Positions 43,077 to 57,407 are shown, numbered from the stretch's first letter. The stretch: 64,000 nt of DNA from Piromyces finnis (GCA_002104945.1 MCFH01000004.1:720001-784000); one strand, 5' to 3'. Notes: generated by a model not told the origin, from the letters alone. Numbers and translations are program-made.

Positions 43077-45801
43077 ATTTATAATGCTTCTATATAGGTA
43101 AAGAGTAAATAATATATCTTGAACTTTATAAATTTAATTTTTATTCTTTTAAAATCAAACAATTTTTGAATATATTCTATTCTTTTTTTTTTTTTTTTTT
43201 TTTTTTTTGGAAATTCTTTTAGATTTAAGTTTGTATTTTAATAAAAACTTTGTATTTATTACTAAATGGAAAATTAAATTTTGCTTTGTTTAGCGTTTGT
43301 TATTACTATTATTATTATTAATTATTCAAAAAAATAAAATAACTATTATAATAATTATTTTTCAATTTGCTTTAAATAATCAATTATATATTATATTCTT
43401 TATATTATTATAAATATAAAATATTATTTTTATTTTTATTGTTACTATTACTGTTATTTTTTCTTTTTCTTGATATTTATTAATTTATTTTAATTGAATC
43501 ATAAAAGATTGATTTTCTTTTTTTTTTTCATTTCTTTGTTTTTTGAAAGTAATTTTTATTAAATTATTTTTTTTTATTTATATATAAATTTATAAATTTA
43601 TTTATATTATATAATTTTTTTTTTCTTTAAAAAAAAAAGTTAAATATATACATTTATTTAAATGGTAATTTATAAATGAATTATTTCATTGATAATTATA
43701 ATTTTATGATTGGATTTCTAATTTTTACTTTTTAAATAATTAATTCCTTTTTTTAAAAATTACAATTTCCAATATTTAAATCAATTAACGATGCTTTAAA
43801 CTAACAACTTTTTATATTGTTCTTTTTCAAAAATTGTAATTCGGAATAGGTAAAAATGAAATGAAAATGTAAAATTTAGAATATCAAAATTTATAAATAA
43901 TTCCAATGTTTTTTTTTTTTATTATTATTATTGTTATTATTATTTATTCAAAAAGAAAAAAAAAAAAAAATTAAAACATTGGAATTATTTATAATTAATA
44001 TTAATTATAACATGATTTTTAATCATTAATAATTAATAAAACTATTTATGATTTAATCAAAGTTTTTATTAAGATTTAAAGTTATTAATTGTTTTTTTTT
44101 TTTTTTGTTTTTTTGTTTTTTGTTTTTTTTCCATTAATATAAACATTTATTTAAAGAAGTGTGAATTATAATATATATAATTATATATGTTATAATATAA
44201 ATATATTGTATAAAATATATTAAATTTTTTTTATTGTTATACACTCCATTAATCTATATTATTTTTTTTTTTTTAATTTTTTATTTGTTTATAACTTTAT
44301 TTTATATTAAAAAATTAACTCTTTTCATATTAATTTTAATTATATTAAAATATCCACTGCCTGTCATTTACTTTTTTGTTTTAAACAAGAAAAATACAAA
44401 AAAAAAATCGTTCCTAAGGAAAAATGAAATAATTCAATTATTTAATTTTAACATATTCTATTTTTTTAGTTGTTTTTTCTTTCTTTTTTTTTTTTTAAAA
44501 AAAATTGTCTTTTCATTATTCTTTTATAATTTTAATAAAAAAAAAAAAGATTTTATTAAACGTTGAGGGATCCTATTAAAAATTGTTTTATTTTACCAAA
44601 TTCTTTTAATCATTAAGAAAAGTTTAAAATAATATTAACCTTTTAAAATTCTGTAAATTTAGAGATATATAATTTTGAAAAAGAATTCAACATCATACTA
44701 CAAGAGTAATGTACAAAAAAGTATATAAAATCAAAAATATAAATAATATTATTTTATGTGATAAGTAAAATTAATGTATTTTAAAATATTTATTGAATAC
44801 TTTGAAATTTTGCATACCATACTTTAATGGTAGTATCCTTATTTATATTTATGACACTATTAATATAAATTATAATAAAAGTATGTTTCTTTCTTTAAAA
44901 TATAAATATATTTAACTTTTTATATATAAGCATTCATTAATTAAAATAAAAAAAAAATTTTTATTTATTTATCTAATTTTTTAAATTGACCATTATATAT
45001 ATTTACAGCTACTATTCAATCCTTAAATCTTTATATAGTTTTGAAAAAGAAATCGTTACTCTAATACTTTTTATGAATAAATCTTTTTTTTTATATATTA
45101 GAGTATATAGTTATAATTATTATATACATTTATTATAGTATTATTTATTTATAATAACTATATAATACAATAAAAATTATATATATTTTTATATCTTTTT
45201 TTTTTTTATAATTATTTTTACATTCAAAAAAACATTTATTTATAATAAAACTATAAATAGTAATTATTAATGGGAGAAAATCGAGAAACGGTTGATTTTT
45301 AAATTTTGTAAAGTATCAAAATTTTTAAAAAAGGAATAAATTAAAAAAAAAATTTTTTTTTTTTAATCTTATAAATATATGAAACAATATTAATTAAAAA
45401 TTATTGAAAAATGATTATAAAAAAAACTTCTTTTCCATTATTAAAAATCTCAAGTTCTAATCAAAATCAATTAAAATTAGTTGTAATAAGTATCTTTAAA
45501 AGAACAGTTTAATAATTATATCTTTTAAATACCTAAACCTTGTCAAAAAAAAAAATAAATGTTTTACAATTATATAAAAAAAGTTGTTTAAACTTTAGAA
45601 TTAAGAAATGAAAATTTTAAAGATTAACCAATAAAATCATATCATTTATTAAAAGATCAAAAAATTAATCAATTTTAATAAATAAATATTTTTGATGAAT
45701 AAAAAATGAATCATATTATATAAAAAAAATTTAATATTATATATTATTTCAATTTAATCAAAAAAAAAAAAAAAGACTACTATTTTTTCTATTATTTTTT
45801 T
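43077..45801. other. 2.7-kb AT-rich intergenic region
   Basis: Almost pure A/T, with long T-runs (43185-43208, 44092-44106) and A-runs. The open stretch 44234-44566 is Phe/Ile/Lys homopolymer translation and is not a gene. The region leads into the GC-rich island at 45802. Confidence 0.6.
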
Positions 45802-46340
45802 TAACTACCAGGTGCATTTCTCCCATCAATTAGAATAAGCCCCAATGGTGGTTCTTAGAGAAATGTTGGCTCCTTCCTATTGTTAGGAGATTGCAACACT
45901 TCTGGTCTGTCATACTGAATCTTCAGCTTCGACGCTCACTTAATCCATGCATGTCACTATACAGTATTTCCAACCATAATACTAAGCCTCATATCGTCAA
46001 TTTGATCACGTATCAACCGCCACAAATGTTTACACTTCAAGGAATGTTGCTTGTGTATTTGGCATAGCCTAAGTCACCACTTATAAAGTTCTAATTTGAA
46101 ATGTACCATGTAAACTTTGACCCTCTCAGGCCGGCTAGACGAGTGTTAATATCATAGTAGTAAATTAAAAAGTGCATTAATATTTACCTAAATAGCATAA
46201 CCCAACTCATAGCAAAACCCAATGGGGAAAATCCACAAATACTAACATCTGTGGAGTTGAACCAGAAGCCTTATGTATGCTAAGGATACTCCTCAACAAA
46301 CAGGATAAAAGCTGGAACGACGTCTTTCCTATTATAACAA
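45802..46340. ncRNA. GC-rich structured island, probable unidentified non-coding RNA gene
   Basis: Composition changes abruptly: the line 45901-45960 has 26 G or C of 60, while flanks have only a few. All six frames are broken by stops, and no exon-like pattern fits. A series of perfect inverted repeats is present: 45815-45822 with 45858-45865; 45870-45874 with 45885-45889; 45912-45917 with 45962-45967; 46002-46006 with 46012-46016; 46028-46033 with 46110-46115; 46233-46237 with 46250-46254; 46256-46260 with 46293-46297, which encloses 46269-46273 with 46281-46285. In such genomes, functional RNAs stand out by GC content. I compared it by eye with RNase P, RNase MRP, SRP, U-snRNA, U3, telomerase and tRNA signatures and found no decisive match. 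The strand is undetermined: a GGTTCRANNCC B-box match lies on the minus strand, and a T-run suitable for Pol III termination lies on either side. Confidence 0.62.
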
Positions 46341-47276
46341 GATTAAGTACTTTTATTAATACCAAAGACTTTTTTTTTTTTACTCTTGAGTTTTTATAAA
46401 AAAAAAAACTTTAAAAATTTTTTTAATTTAATTTAATATAAATTTTTTTATTTCAATTTTTATTAATATTTAAAGTTATCAATATAAAATGAAATAAATT
46501 AAATTATTATTGGATAAATTATATAATAATTTTTTTATTTTATTAAACTTTAAAAAATATTAAAATAACCTTTTTTTAATATATTACACAGAATAATTTT
46601 TTTTTTAATTTTCTTTTATATAGAATTTTGACTTTTTCAAAACTTAATTTGAAAAGATAATAATTATTAGAAAATGGTTGTAGGATAAGTGAATGAAGAT
46701 TGAAGTTATCAAGAAATGAAAATGAAAAATATAAAATATTATTTGTTATTGTTTCAACTTTTGTAAAAAAAAAAAAAAAAGTTTTAAATATAAAGACTTA
46801 GGATGCCTTTGAAAAAATTTAACTTGATAATTTATAGTGATAAAAATTCGAGATAAGTTATGAAGAGATTTTAATCTATTATATGATAAATTGTATTAAA
46901 TTGAATTAAATGAAATGGCGTATTTAAAAATGAAGATTTCTATTAACTAGATTCAATAGAATTTGTAATGCAACGTAATTTTGTTAACTTTAAAGAATAG
47001 AATTGTATTATTATTATTATTATGAATAAAAAGTGGTTTCGAAATATATATATATATATTGGAAAGTAAATAATAAATAAATGGAGGTTAGTACATTTTA
47101 TAATTAATAATAATAAAAAAAAAAAGTTAAAGCTTAGTAATTAAAAAAAAATAAAAATATTAAATGATTATTGGTAGTTGAAAAATGGCTAGATTAAAAA
47201 AAAAATTTTTTTTTAATCTTTTACCAAAAAAATTTTTTTTAATTTTTAGATTAAATATAAATTAAATTTGGTTGTT
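46341..47276. other. Spacer between the GC-rich island and the cyclin gene 3' end
   Basis: The sequence returns abruptly to A/T homopolymers. No feature is supported. Confidence 0.55.
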
Positions 47277-49618
47277 TCATTGTTTCATTCCCAATACCAA
47301 TGATATACGGATGATGAACGACTAGTATCACTGGTATTATGATTATATTAAAATATTTTAAGTATTATTCATTTATGGAAATAAAATTTTTTTTTTTTGA
47401 TGGCAAAGAGTATATATATAGAGATAGATTTTCTTTATATTTCATTTTGTACCATATTAATTTTTCTATAATTATTAATACTTACAAATGAATCAACATT
47501 TAGTACTGAATTATCGTCTTCTAGAAGCTCTAAATTTTGTTCCTCACTGGAGGCATCATTATTTACCATAAAAATATTTATTTTTATAGTTTGTAACACT
47601 TCATAATAGTTTGTTAAATACTCGATACACGGAATTAATTGTGTCTTGGAATATCCGGTAATTATTTCATATTCATCCTCTATTAAAAAATATATATAAT
47701 TATAGGAAATATATTAGTAAAGTGTCCAAAAAAAATTTAAAGAAAACTAAAAAAAATATTATATTAATAATATTTAATGTTAAAATATATATATATATAT
47801 ATATAGTACTATTAATAATAATAATAAAAAAAAAAAAAACTACAAATATATATATTGTGAGAGTTAAAAAAAAGTAATTGGAACAAATAATAAATTTTTA
47901 ATAATTATAAAAGTAATAATTGCAAAAATAAATATTATCATAGACATTAAAATATTTACTATTAAACAAAAAAAAAATAATAATAAAAATAAAAATAAAA
48001 ATTAAATAGAAATAAATAATTATTTAAAAAACTTAAAAAATATCAGAGTATATACCTATTAGTGGCATTTCTATTACAAAACAGGCTGCTGCTAATAATG
48101 GGCTTGGATATAAAAATGACTCTGTATTATACATAGCATAATCCAATATTTTTAGCGCTTTTTTAAAACGCTTATTTTCAAATTGTTTTTGAAAAAGACT
48201 TTTTGACTTCATAGTATTAATATTGAAACTTTCAAGTTCAAGTTTTATTTCCTCGTCATGTTCATCCTGAAGTTCTTTGGTAGGATGATGGGTATTGACA
48301 CAGGCTTCAATTTGGAAGTAGAGTAAGAGCCAGGTATAAGCAGTAGGTACAATTAATTGAAAATTTAAATTCTATATAATTATATTATATGATATTATTA
48401 TATAATGTTAGTATCCTAAATACTTTAAAGGATGATCAAGGTATTGTTGTATCCCTTGATAAAGTATATTATACTTTAATATAATCATTAAAAAGGTAAT
48501 TATATTCTTTATTTTTATTAATATAATATAATAAAACCGAAAAATAGTGATCATTTTTTATCATTATAAAAAAATATTTAAAAAAAATATTTAAAAAATC
48601 AAAAATAAAAAATAACAATAAAAAAAAAAAAAAAAAAAAAATTGTAATAAAAATTAAAAAATATAAATAAATATATCTATAATTATTATATTTGTTAATT
48701 TCCAATTTACAAACCTTGCATATAATAATCTGCATATTTTTTACTTCTTCTAAAAAATTAAATCCATTGGTTGATATAAGTTCTTGTATTAGTTCTCTTT
48801 TACTTTCTTCTTCATCCTCCTTTTGAGGAAAAAAAGTTTTTTTTTTTAAACATAAAAAACATGTATTAGTTTTAGATGAATAAAAATTTATGATAAGAAT
48901 TATAGTTTCCATCATTATTATAATGAATATACCTCAAGTTGTATAGCTATGAATAGTATAGCAGGTGTAATATAACAGAGTCTTGATTTTTCAATTTTAT
49001 TATCACATTGTAGATATAGATCAAAAATCTTTACAGCAATATAAAATGTTTCCTTATTAAATCCAAAATCATACACAACCTATGTTAAATTATATATATA
49101 ATAAGGATATTTAATATAGGCAAGATTAATTTAAAGAAAGGAAAAGGGAAAAAAAAAAAGATCATGAATAACTATAATATTTAGTTCTTATGTATATACT
49201 TGTGCAATCCATGATATAGAATGAGAACGGATTTCTCTTGTAAAATCTTTATTTAGAACCGAGGGATATTGATCCGGCCATGGTAAAACAACTGCGCTTC
49301 TTTCCTCAATTAGTTTTGACTTCCAATACCTGAATAATTGTTCAATCTGCAATTGCTTTTTTTTTTTTTTTTTTTTAATAAATTTGAATATATAAATATA
49401 TAAGATATAATTAATATATAAATATCATAATTTTTAAATGTTAATAGATTCAAGCAATTTAATACAATTATTATAAATAACAGTATACTATATATATAAT
49501 ATAATACATTATAATTCCGGATTTTTAAACGTTTAATTAATTGCTCGCTTTTAAGTAATGTTGGAAAGAACCTCGACTTGAATTGATTAAATTTATTTCT
49601 AAAATAAATCGGACACAT
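47277..49618 (-). CDS. Cyclin-box protein
   Basis: Exons on the minus strand: 49618-49508, 49346-49200, 49079-48933, 48819-48715, 48371-48056 and 47679-47486, giving 340 residues in phase. A further short 3' exon is uncertain (47321-47277 if the TAG acceptor is used; an acceptor slightly upstream would stop at once). The first cyclin fold is visible at about 60-180: REIRSHSISWIAQVVYDFGF, then NKETFYIAVKIFDLYLQ, and SRLCYITPAILFIAIQLEED. This is the pattern of A/B/E-type cyclin boxes (cyclin A has ILVDWL, ETLHLAVNYIDRFL and LVGAACMFIASKYEE-like helices). A second cyclin-like fold follows: LIVPTAYTWLLLYFQIEACV, then LLAAACFVIEMP. It would bind and activate a cyclin-dependent kinase. The subtype cannot be set. 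A destruction box is not obvious. Confidence 0.75.
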
Positions 49619-52147
49619 TTATACATTATTAAAAATTAATAAAAAATGTTTATAAAGATTAATACATCATTTTTTTCTTTAAAAAAAAAAAAAAAAAAAA
49701 AGAAAGAAAAAAAGAAAAAAAAAATAAATAAATTTAAAGTTTTATTAAACTTTTTTTTATTTTATTACATAAATTTAAAATATTTTTAAAAAATTATATT
49801 TAATATATTATTAATAGTTTACTTTTCATGTTTATTTTGTAGAAATCCCAATTTTTCAATCATTCTATAACTTCTTTAATTTCTTTTTTTAAAAAATAAA
49901 AATGGTATTTAATTATATTCAGATTAACGAAATTGTACCAATTTTTGGTGCATTAATATATGAAATTAACTATGTTTGTGAAATTTTTATTTATATATAT
50001 CAAATGATTTTTTAATTATAGCTATCCTCCAATTTTAGCTGAATTTTATTTATATATTTCAAATGATTTATTAATGATAAAAATCCTTTAATTTTTATGT
50101 TCAATGTTTCTTTTTAAGAGTTTTATATTTTTTCAAAACCTTTTATCATTAATAAATAATGATATTTGCAATTTTAGATTTTTACTTTATATTTTTACTA
50201 CAAATAAAAATAATAAATTTTAATTTATAAACATAGCATTTACTTTTCCTTTTATATGATTGCAAAAAAGGAATAAAAATAAAAAATAATAACCAATTAT
50301 GTAATTAATTAAAATGCTGAATTTAAAATAAATTATAATGAATTTTTTTTAAAAAAAAAATATAAAGAATTATTAATATTGAACTTAAAAAATATGTTTT
50401 TTTAATATATCTTTTTCTTTTTTCTTAAAAAAAAAAAATAATAATAATAATAATTAAATTTATCTTTGAATTATAGATTGTACTTGTTCTTGTTAGAACT
50501 TATTCAATCTTTCTAGAAATTAAATATATAAAATATAATATTGAAATTTAATGTATGAATAAAACAAAATAATTATGCTGATAACACAAAGTTTGTATAT
50601 ATATTTATATATAAAATTTATTTTAAATAATTTATAATTAATGCTTGAATTGTTGTATTTATACTTTCATTTTTTATCTTAGTTTCCTCTTTCATTCAAA
50701 CCAAAATTGTTTTTTTTTTTTTTTTTTAATATGTTATATTAACATAAAACTATGTAATTAAATCTTATTTTATAATTAATATGTGCTTTATATATTTCAC
50801 ATGTTCATACGCCACTTTTTAATTTAAAAATATCTACATATTAATTTTGATGGGAAAAAAAATAATTATAATTTCTATGAAACTTTTAATAATAGTTACT
50901 TCCTGATTGAAATAGTTAATAATTATAAATGCCTCATTGTATTTTATTTATATCTAAGATGAAAATATTTTTAAAACTAAATTATTAAATAACTTTACAC
51001 TTTTAATTATATATAATTGATAAACTTTCAATATCTTTAGTATTTATAAACCTGAATTTATTATTATGATTTCTATGTATTTGAAATAAATATTATTATA
51101 TAGGTATATTAGTTTTTTTTTTTTTTTTTTTCTCAATCTCCATTTTAAAATCACCTACCTTTATAATGATATACGTGATAATCATCAACTATTAATTTAT
51201 ATTAATCTATGTTTATAATATTTTTGTTATTAAATTATTCCAATAGCCTTTAGTAACCCACATTTTCTTCGTAAACTAAATGCTAGGTATTATAATATAT
51301 TAAAATATGTATTTAATATATTGTTTAATTAAATATTTCAATAAAATAATACATAAAATATATATAATAATAAATTACAAAAATGTAAACATTTTTATTG
51401 TAATCTGTCAATTTATTATACATTATTATTGTTCAATAAAATTTGTATTTAATGAGATTTAATATAATAGAATATAAACAATAAATAAATAAATATGTAA
51501 ATAAATTAACTTCATTATATAGTTTCATATTATAAGCCTTTTATTTATAAACTATTTTTTATTACTTATTTATTTAAATAAAATTGACTAGAAATTGTAA
51601 AAATATTTTTAAAGTCAACAGAAGCAATCTAAAAAAAAAAAAAAAAAGAAAAAATACAAAAACAATATCTACAACAACAGAATATTATAAATATTATATA
51701 TAGAAATAGATATTATTTTTGTTTATTAACAAATTTACCCAAAGTATTTATTTGTATTATAATACTTTGATAAGTAAACCGTAATAAACTAAAATTAACA
51801 ATATTAAGAAAAACAATATTAATAAATTGATATTTCGATTCATTTTTTTTTTTTTAAAAAAAAAAAAAATTTATAAAGAATATATATATGTGCATATAAG
51901 TTTAATAATATTAATATATATATAAAAAATTGTATTTATTTAATACTAACTTTAAAGAAAATATTTTGTTTTAAAAAAAAATATATTATATATATATTAT
52001 ATATAAGATTACATAAAAAAAATAATATATATATATATGGAACCATCAATAAGGATATAATAAACAATAAAATAAATTACTAAATTTATATAAACGTTAT
52101 TTTTGTTAAAATTGCAATAAAAAAAATATAATAAACAAAAAATAAAA
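49619..52147. other. 2.5-kb divergent intergenic region (cyclin / Recyclin-like gene)
   Basis: It should contain both promoters. Sequence is A/T with homopolymers at 49680-49700 and 51117-51130 and AT runs at 51980-52040. Nothing else is recognised. Confidence 0.55.
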
Positions 52148-55100
52148 ATGTTATCACCTTTTCGCTTTTTTCGAACACGTCCAGATGACAGAATTAGAGT
52201 TGGTGAGGATGATACAAACTATGAGAATTTGTTAAACACAGCTGCTATTTCTGATGCAGAAGATGAAGAAACAAATGAATATAACAATACTAATAGCAAT
52301 GTTAATGATACATCTAATAATACTAATACTACTTCAACTTCAAATCAACTAATTTCCAATGAATTATCCACTATTCAAGATGCAAATAATAACACTAATA
52401 CAACAAATTTAAATGATATATTTGGGGATTTTTCTCATTTTAATAACATGAATCAAAATCAACAAACTTCATTAAATTCAAATAATGCAACTAAAGATAA
52501 TTCTTTAAATGATAACTCCATAAATTTATTTAGTAATATGGATAATAACAATTTATATGGACATATAACAAATAATAATAAAAGAGTTGGAAGTACCGGA
52601 GACATAAATAGATTATCTAAAAATCCTTATTCACCTCATAATCCAAAATTCCAAGATAATAAATTATATTCTTCAGAATCTAAAATATTTTCTAAAACTG
52701 ATGATACTATAGGTATATAATTTATTTTTTTGTATTTTTTTTTTTTATTTATTTAAATTGTCAAGAAGTACTGTCTTCATAAGAATAATAGGAATAATAA
52801 TTAAAAAAAGAAAGAAAGAAAATGACAAAGGAAAATATTAATATATGAAATAATTCAAAATTAATAATCAAATAAAAAGAACAAAAATTATATTTAGAAA
52901 TTATTAATAAAACTAATATATATTATATATTTTAATTAAAAAAAAAAATTAAAGTCATTATAAACATTCATATGAACATACACTTTAATAAAAACATAAT
53001 ATTAAAAATTATATACATTGATAATATATATAGATTTACTTAGTTTCAATTTCCCACCAACCACAACTTCTTCATCAGTAAAACCTACACAAAGTATATA
53101 ACTAAATTTTTATTTATTTTTAACTAATAATATAAAATACTAATATTATAAATAACATTATTAATGCAATATGTTTATATAAACAAATTTGGAAATTATA
53201 GATAATAACAACGATATATTTGGAGATTTTAGTAATGCTTTTGATAACAAACCATTAACATTTAATAATATTTCAAATAATAATGGAAATAAGAAGGAAT
53301 CATTCATTACCGATGATAGTACTAAGAAAGATAATAATAGCAATGACAAATCGGTAGAAAATGTAGTAAATGAACAAGTTACAAATATAAACGAGGATGA
53401 TAATGACTTATTTGGTGATTTTAACTCTCACAACATAAATACAGATGATAATAATTTATTCGATGATTTTACACCTGTAATTTCGGATAATAAAGAAGAA
53501 AATAATAACTTTTTCAATACTGATTTTTCTGCATTCACATCAGTAAATAATAGTACTTTATCAACATCTGAAAATCAATCTTTAGATACAAACTCTAAAG
53601 AAAATTCTTTAAATGTCGCTGAATTTGACGTATTTAATTTTAATTCACCTTCATCAACATCACGTCAACCTGTAGATTATGATTTCTTTTCTAATTATCA
53701 CCCTAAAACAACTAAAAAATTGAATAATAAAATATCTTATGATAGTACTACTGATACCATTACTGATGATGAAGACCTTCTTTTTAGTCCTATAATAGAA
53801 CCATCAAAGATAAATAAATCAAGTAGTAATACTAATAATGTTAAGAACACCATAACTGAAAGTAAAAATAATAACAATAAGGATAATAATAATAATATTA
53901 ATATTAATGCTTCAATAAATACCAATAGTAATAAACCTATTTCAACTATGGATAACAAAAATAATAAGGATGAAAATTCTCAAAAAAGTTCAATAGAAAC
54001 AGAAATCCCCGCTTTAGCAATACCACCACTTAATGAAATCAATAACAATAAGGCAAATGTACCAAAGGACAAATCAGATGTACCAGAAAAGAAAACGGTA
54101 CAGACACCAATCAAGCTTAAAAATAGTGAAAAAATTAAAAATGATCATATTAGTAGTAATGATACCAAAATCAAATTAGCCCAAGATAAAGATATTAAAA
54201 GTGTAGTACCATCACCTACTACCAAAACTACACCAAAACTTGATAATATTCTTAATCTTCCACCGGATATCATTCTACATATATTAAGTTTTGTTTCATT
54301 GGAAGATCTTCCAACTGTTGCTCAACTTTGTCGTCGTTTTAAATTATTAGTTTATAATGATATACTGTATGAACAAAAGCTTCGTATACTTGAATTGGAG
54401 TATATATCAACCGAAAAATGGATTTCAATGAATAAAACCGATACCCAAACAAATCAAGAACAATATAAACAAATGGCAACAGAATTAAAGAATTCACCAG
54501 GAGGTAATTTCTTGCCAGATTTAAATAGTCCATATTTCAGCAATGGTTACACAACATCTATGATGCGAATCAACGAACTAAATAGTTATTTACAGCCAAA
54601 TAAGGAAGACAGCTCTACTAATGAAGATAAAAATAAATTAAATTATTCAAAGGTCTCCAAATCCATGAATAATCTTAGTGATAAGAAGAAGAAAAAAGAT
54701 TCTCTACCTTCTTATACAATTGATTCAAGCTTTAATATTTTCGCAAAAGAAGAAGAATATGGCAATAAAAATAATAATTCCTTTTATAAATCTGGTTCTA
54801 ATGATAGTGTAGACATACTAAATATCGAAAATCATTATGAGGATGATGAAAAAGAAAAGGAACAAAAAGAAGATTCTGTTGCTGGTGAAAAGCAAAGTGA
54901 ACTTAAAGTAAACACCGCAACAACAGTTAGTAACTCAGAAAAAGATGACGAAAAAATTAAAAAAGAGAAAAAAATCTCTCTTCAGGCTAAACTTCAAATG
55001 AGCTTTATGAAGACTCCGAGAGAAGTATTTAAAAAGGAATGTAAAGAACTTTTACGTTATTATCTTGATTTTAAGCATCCTATACCCTACAAGTATCTTA

Positions 55101-57365
55101 TATTTGAAGACTTTACTGAAATTCAAGATATTGCAATAATTCTTCGTCGTCTAGTTAAATTCCATAAAGGAAAATTTGTTTCCGATTGGCAGATTATACA
55201 AGATAATCTAAACACTACAGTTGCTGATTTTGAAGAATTGCTTCAATCTGAATTTGAAGAAAATTATACAGAGTTGGATTTAGAAAATCTTGCTAATATT
55301 TCTAAAGCCTATCAAGAATTAAATGGTGGTGCACCAATTACCCAAACCTATCTTTCCAAATGTCCAATTTTCTATGATCCAAAATTTAATATTGCTTCCC
55401 TTTCTATCTATAAAAATAATATGTCTGATCCTTCTCTTTCTTCCACTAATTTGAAAAGTGAAGGTATCACTCTGGAATCTGATGAAAAAATACCAGAACC
55501 AGTTTCTCCATTAGATGAAGGTAACGATTTAATTGTTCAATATACCTCCTTTATTAATCGTTTAATCTCTGCTATCCGTGAACAATACTATCAGATTAAG
55601 GCTATATTCACATATGAATCGGATGCTCTCTTCCTATTCTTACAAAAGGTCGTTGAAGAAATCATTTCTGATTATCTCAATACTACAGTAGAATATGCAC
55701 GTCGTTTAGACAGTTCTGTTTATGTTACACTTCTTTCAACTTTTATTCAAACCACCATGAATATTGTTGATGTTATTAGTAATTGGGATAAAGAATATGA
55801 ATTGGAGCATCCGCATCAAGGCTCAAAATTTTCTTATCAAGCTGTTGTTGGAGAATTCCAATCCATCATGGAACCATTTACCCAATTCTATGTCCAAGAT
55901 GAGGTTAAAATTCTCGAAAAGCAATACCAAGAAGAAATTGATAAATGGAAACAGGAAAGAGAAAACAGAAAAAAGACTAATACAGGTTTCTTAGATGGTG
56001 ATGTTGAATCTTATAAAAGAAATGTTATGAAAACATTCAAGAGTGTTCTTTTAGCCCCAGCCGTAATGACGAAAAATTTAATGGGAAAGAATAAAAATAA
56101 AGAAAATAAGGAAAAGCAAGTTCATTTAGATGATAATACTATGACAGATTCCCTTTCATTAGAATTATCATTAAATTTAATTCATATGAATAAGGAAGCT
56201 TTAAAACGTTGTCAATTAATTATGGAAATTATGAATGAAGATGTGTAAGTAGTTTTACCTTTTTTTTTTTTTTTTCATGTTTTAATATAATTTAAATAAA
56301 AACTAATTTTTATTTTTATTTTTTTTTTAAACAACAAAATAGTGGTAAATGTTCCCAAAAATTATTTATTGTTTTATTAAAATATCTTGATAAAGAACAT
56401 ATCGCACCATCCTTTCAGCTGTAAGTTTTATTAAAAAAAAAATAAATAAATAAAATAAATGACTCCCCATTGTGACTAATAAAAATACCTGTTTTTTTTT
56501 TTTTTTTTTTACTATAGAGCAACAAAACAACTTGCCACAAATGATAATCATGGAACTCAAAATATCATTAATTCATTAGTTACATTCTTTGAGTTAATTC
56601 ATATTGCAGATTTAATTCAACAAATGGTTCATGTTTATTATATGGAGGATATTGTAAGTAGTTAATTATATCAATACAAATTTTGGCATTAAAATATTAT
56701 AATTATATTTATTCTAAATATATATATATATTAAAAATTTTATATTATAGTCTTCTTATGTTGATGAAAATGATTTCATGTCTGATATAATTGTTGAAAA
56801 AAAGCAATTTGAAAGACATTTAGATGATTTAGTTGCTCAAGGTATGGATAAATCTATTCAAGTGTTGGTAGATAACATTGAATATACTTTAATTAATGAA
56901 TTACCATTGGATGCCTATAATATTCAATCTAATCATCAAGTGATGGATCTTAAACCAACAAAGGTAAATAAAATATAATATAATAAATAAAAAATAAACT
57001 TATAAATAATATAAAAATTTAACATTAATTATCATTATAGGCCTGTTTTAAGGTTGTTGAGTTTTTAAGCTATCACTCAAAGATGATTACAGGCGTTACT
57101 GATAAAAATACAATTAATGTTTTATATGAAGAAATTAGTATACGTTTGTTCAAGTAAGCTTTTATTTACACTTTATTATTACTTTTTTAATATTGATAAG
57201 TGTTAACACCTCGTTTTCATATTTTACTTTACATTAAATAGTATCTTTGTAAAAAACTTAAAAAGAATGCAAATTAATCTTTTAGGTGCTGGTCAACTTA
57301 TATGGTTAGTAAATATATATAATAATAGCATAATAATAGATAGCATTATTAATAGATTGACCATA

Positions 57366-57407
<42 letters not shown>

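Noticed and set aside
44234-44566. 110-residue open frame in a spacer
   Set aside because: The translation is Phe/Ile/Leu/Lys homopolymer sequence from A and T runs, without domain features.
45830-46230. RNase MRP or RNase P identity for the GC island
   Set aside because: ACCACCATTGGGGCTTATTC (minus) resembles the MRP CR-V strand, and CATAACCCAACTCAT (plus) resembles RNase P CR-V. They lie on opposite strands, and no matching CR-I strand completes helix P4 for either.
45802-46340. Ribosomal RNA fragment in the GC island
   Set aside because: Short resemblances exist (CCATGCATGTC, and ATAGGAAGGAGCCAACAT on the minus strand), but flanking sequence does not follow 18S or 28S, so they are too short to support an rDNA fragment.
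48469-48915. 148-residue minus-strand frame with hydrophobic stretch
   Set aside because: It is exon 4 of the cyclin gene read through its flanking introns. Splice sites at both ends and phase with neighbours show the exon is 48715-48819.
53737-53958. Minus-strand Leu/Ser-rich frame within the Recyclin-like gene
   Set aside because: It is the complement of Asn/Ser-rich coding sequence; the plus-strand frame is continuous for over 3 kb and carries the recognised domains.
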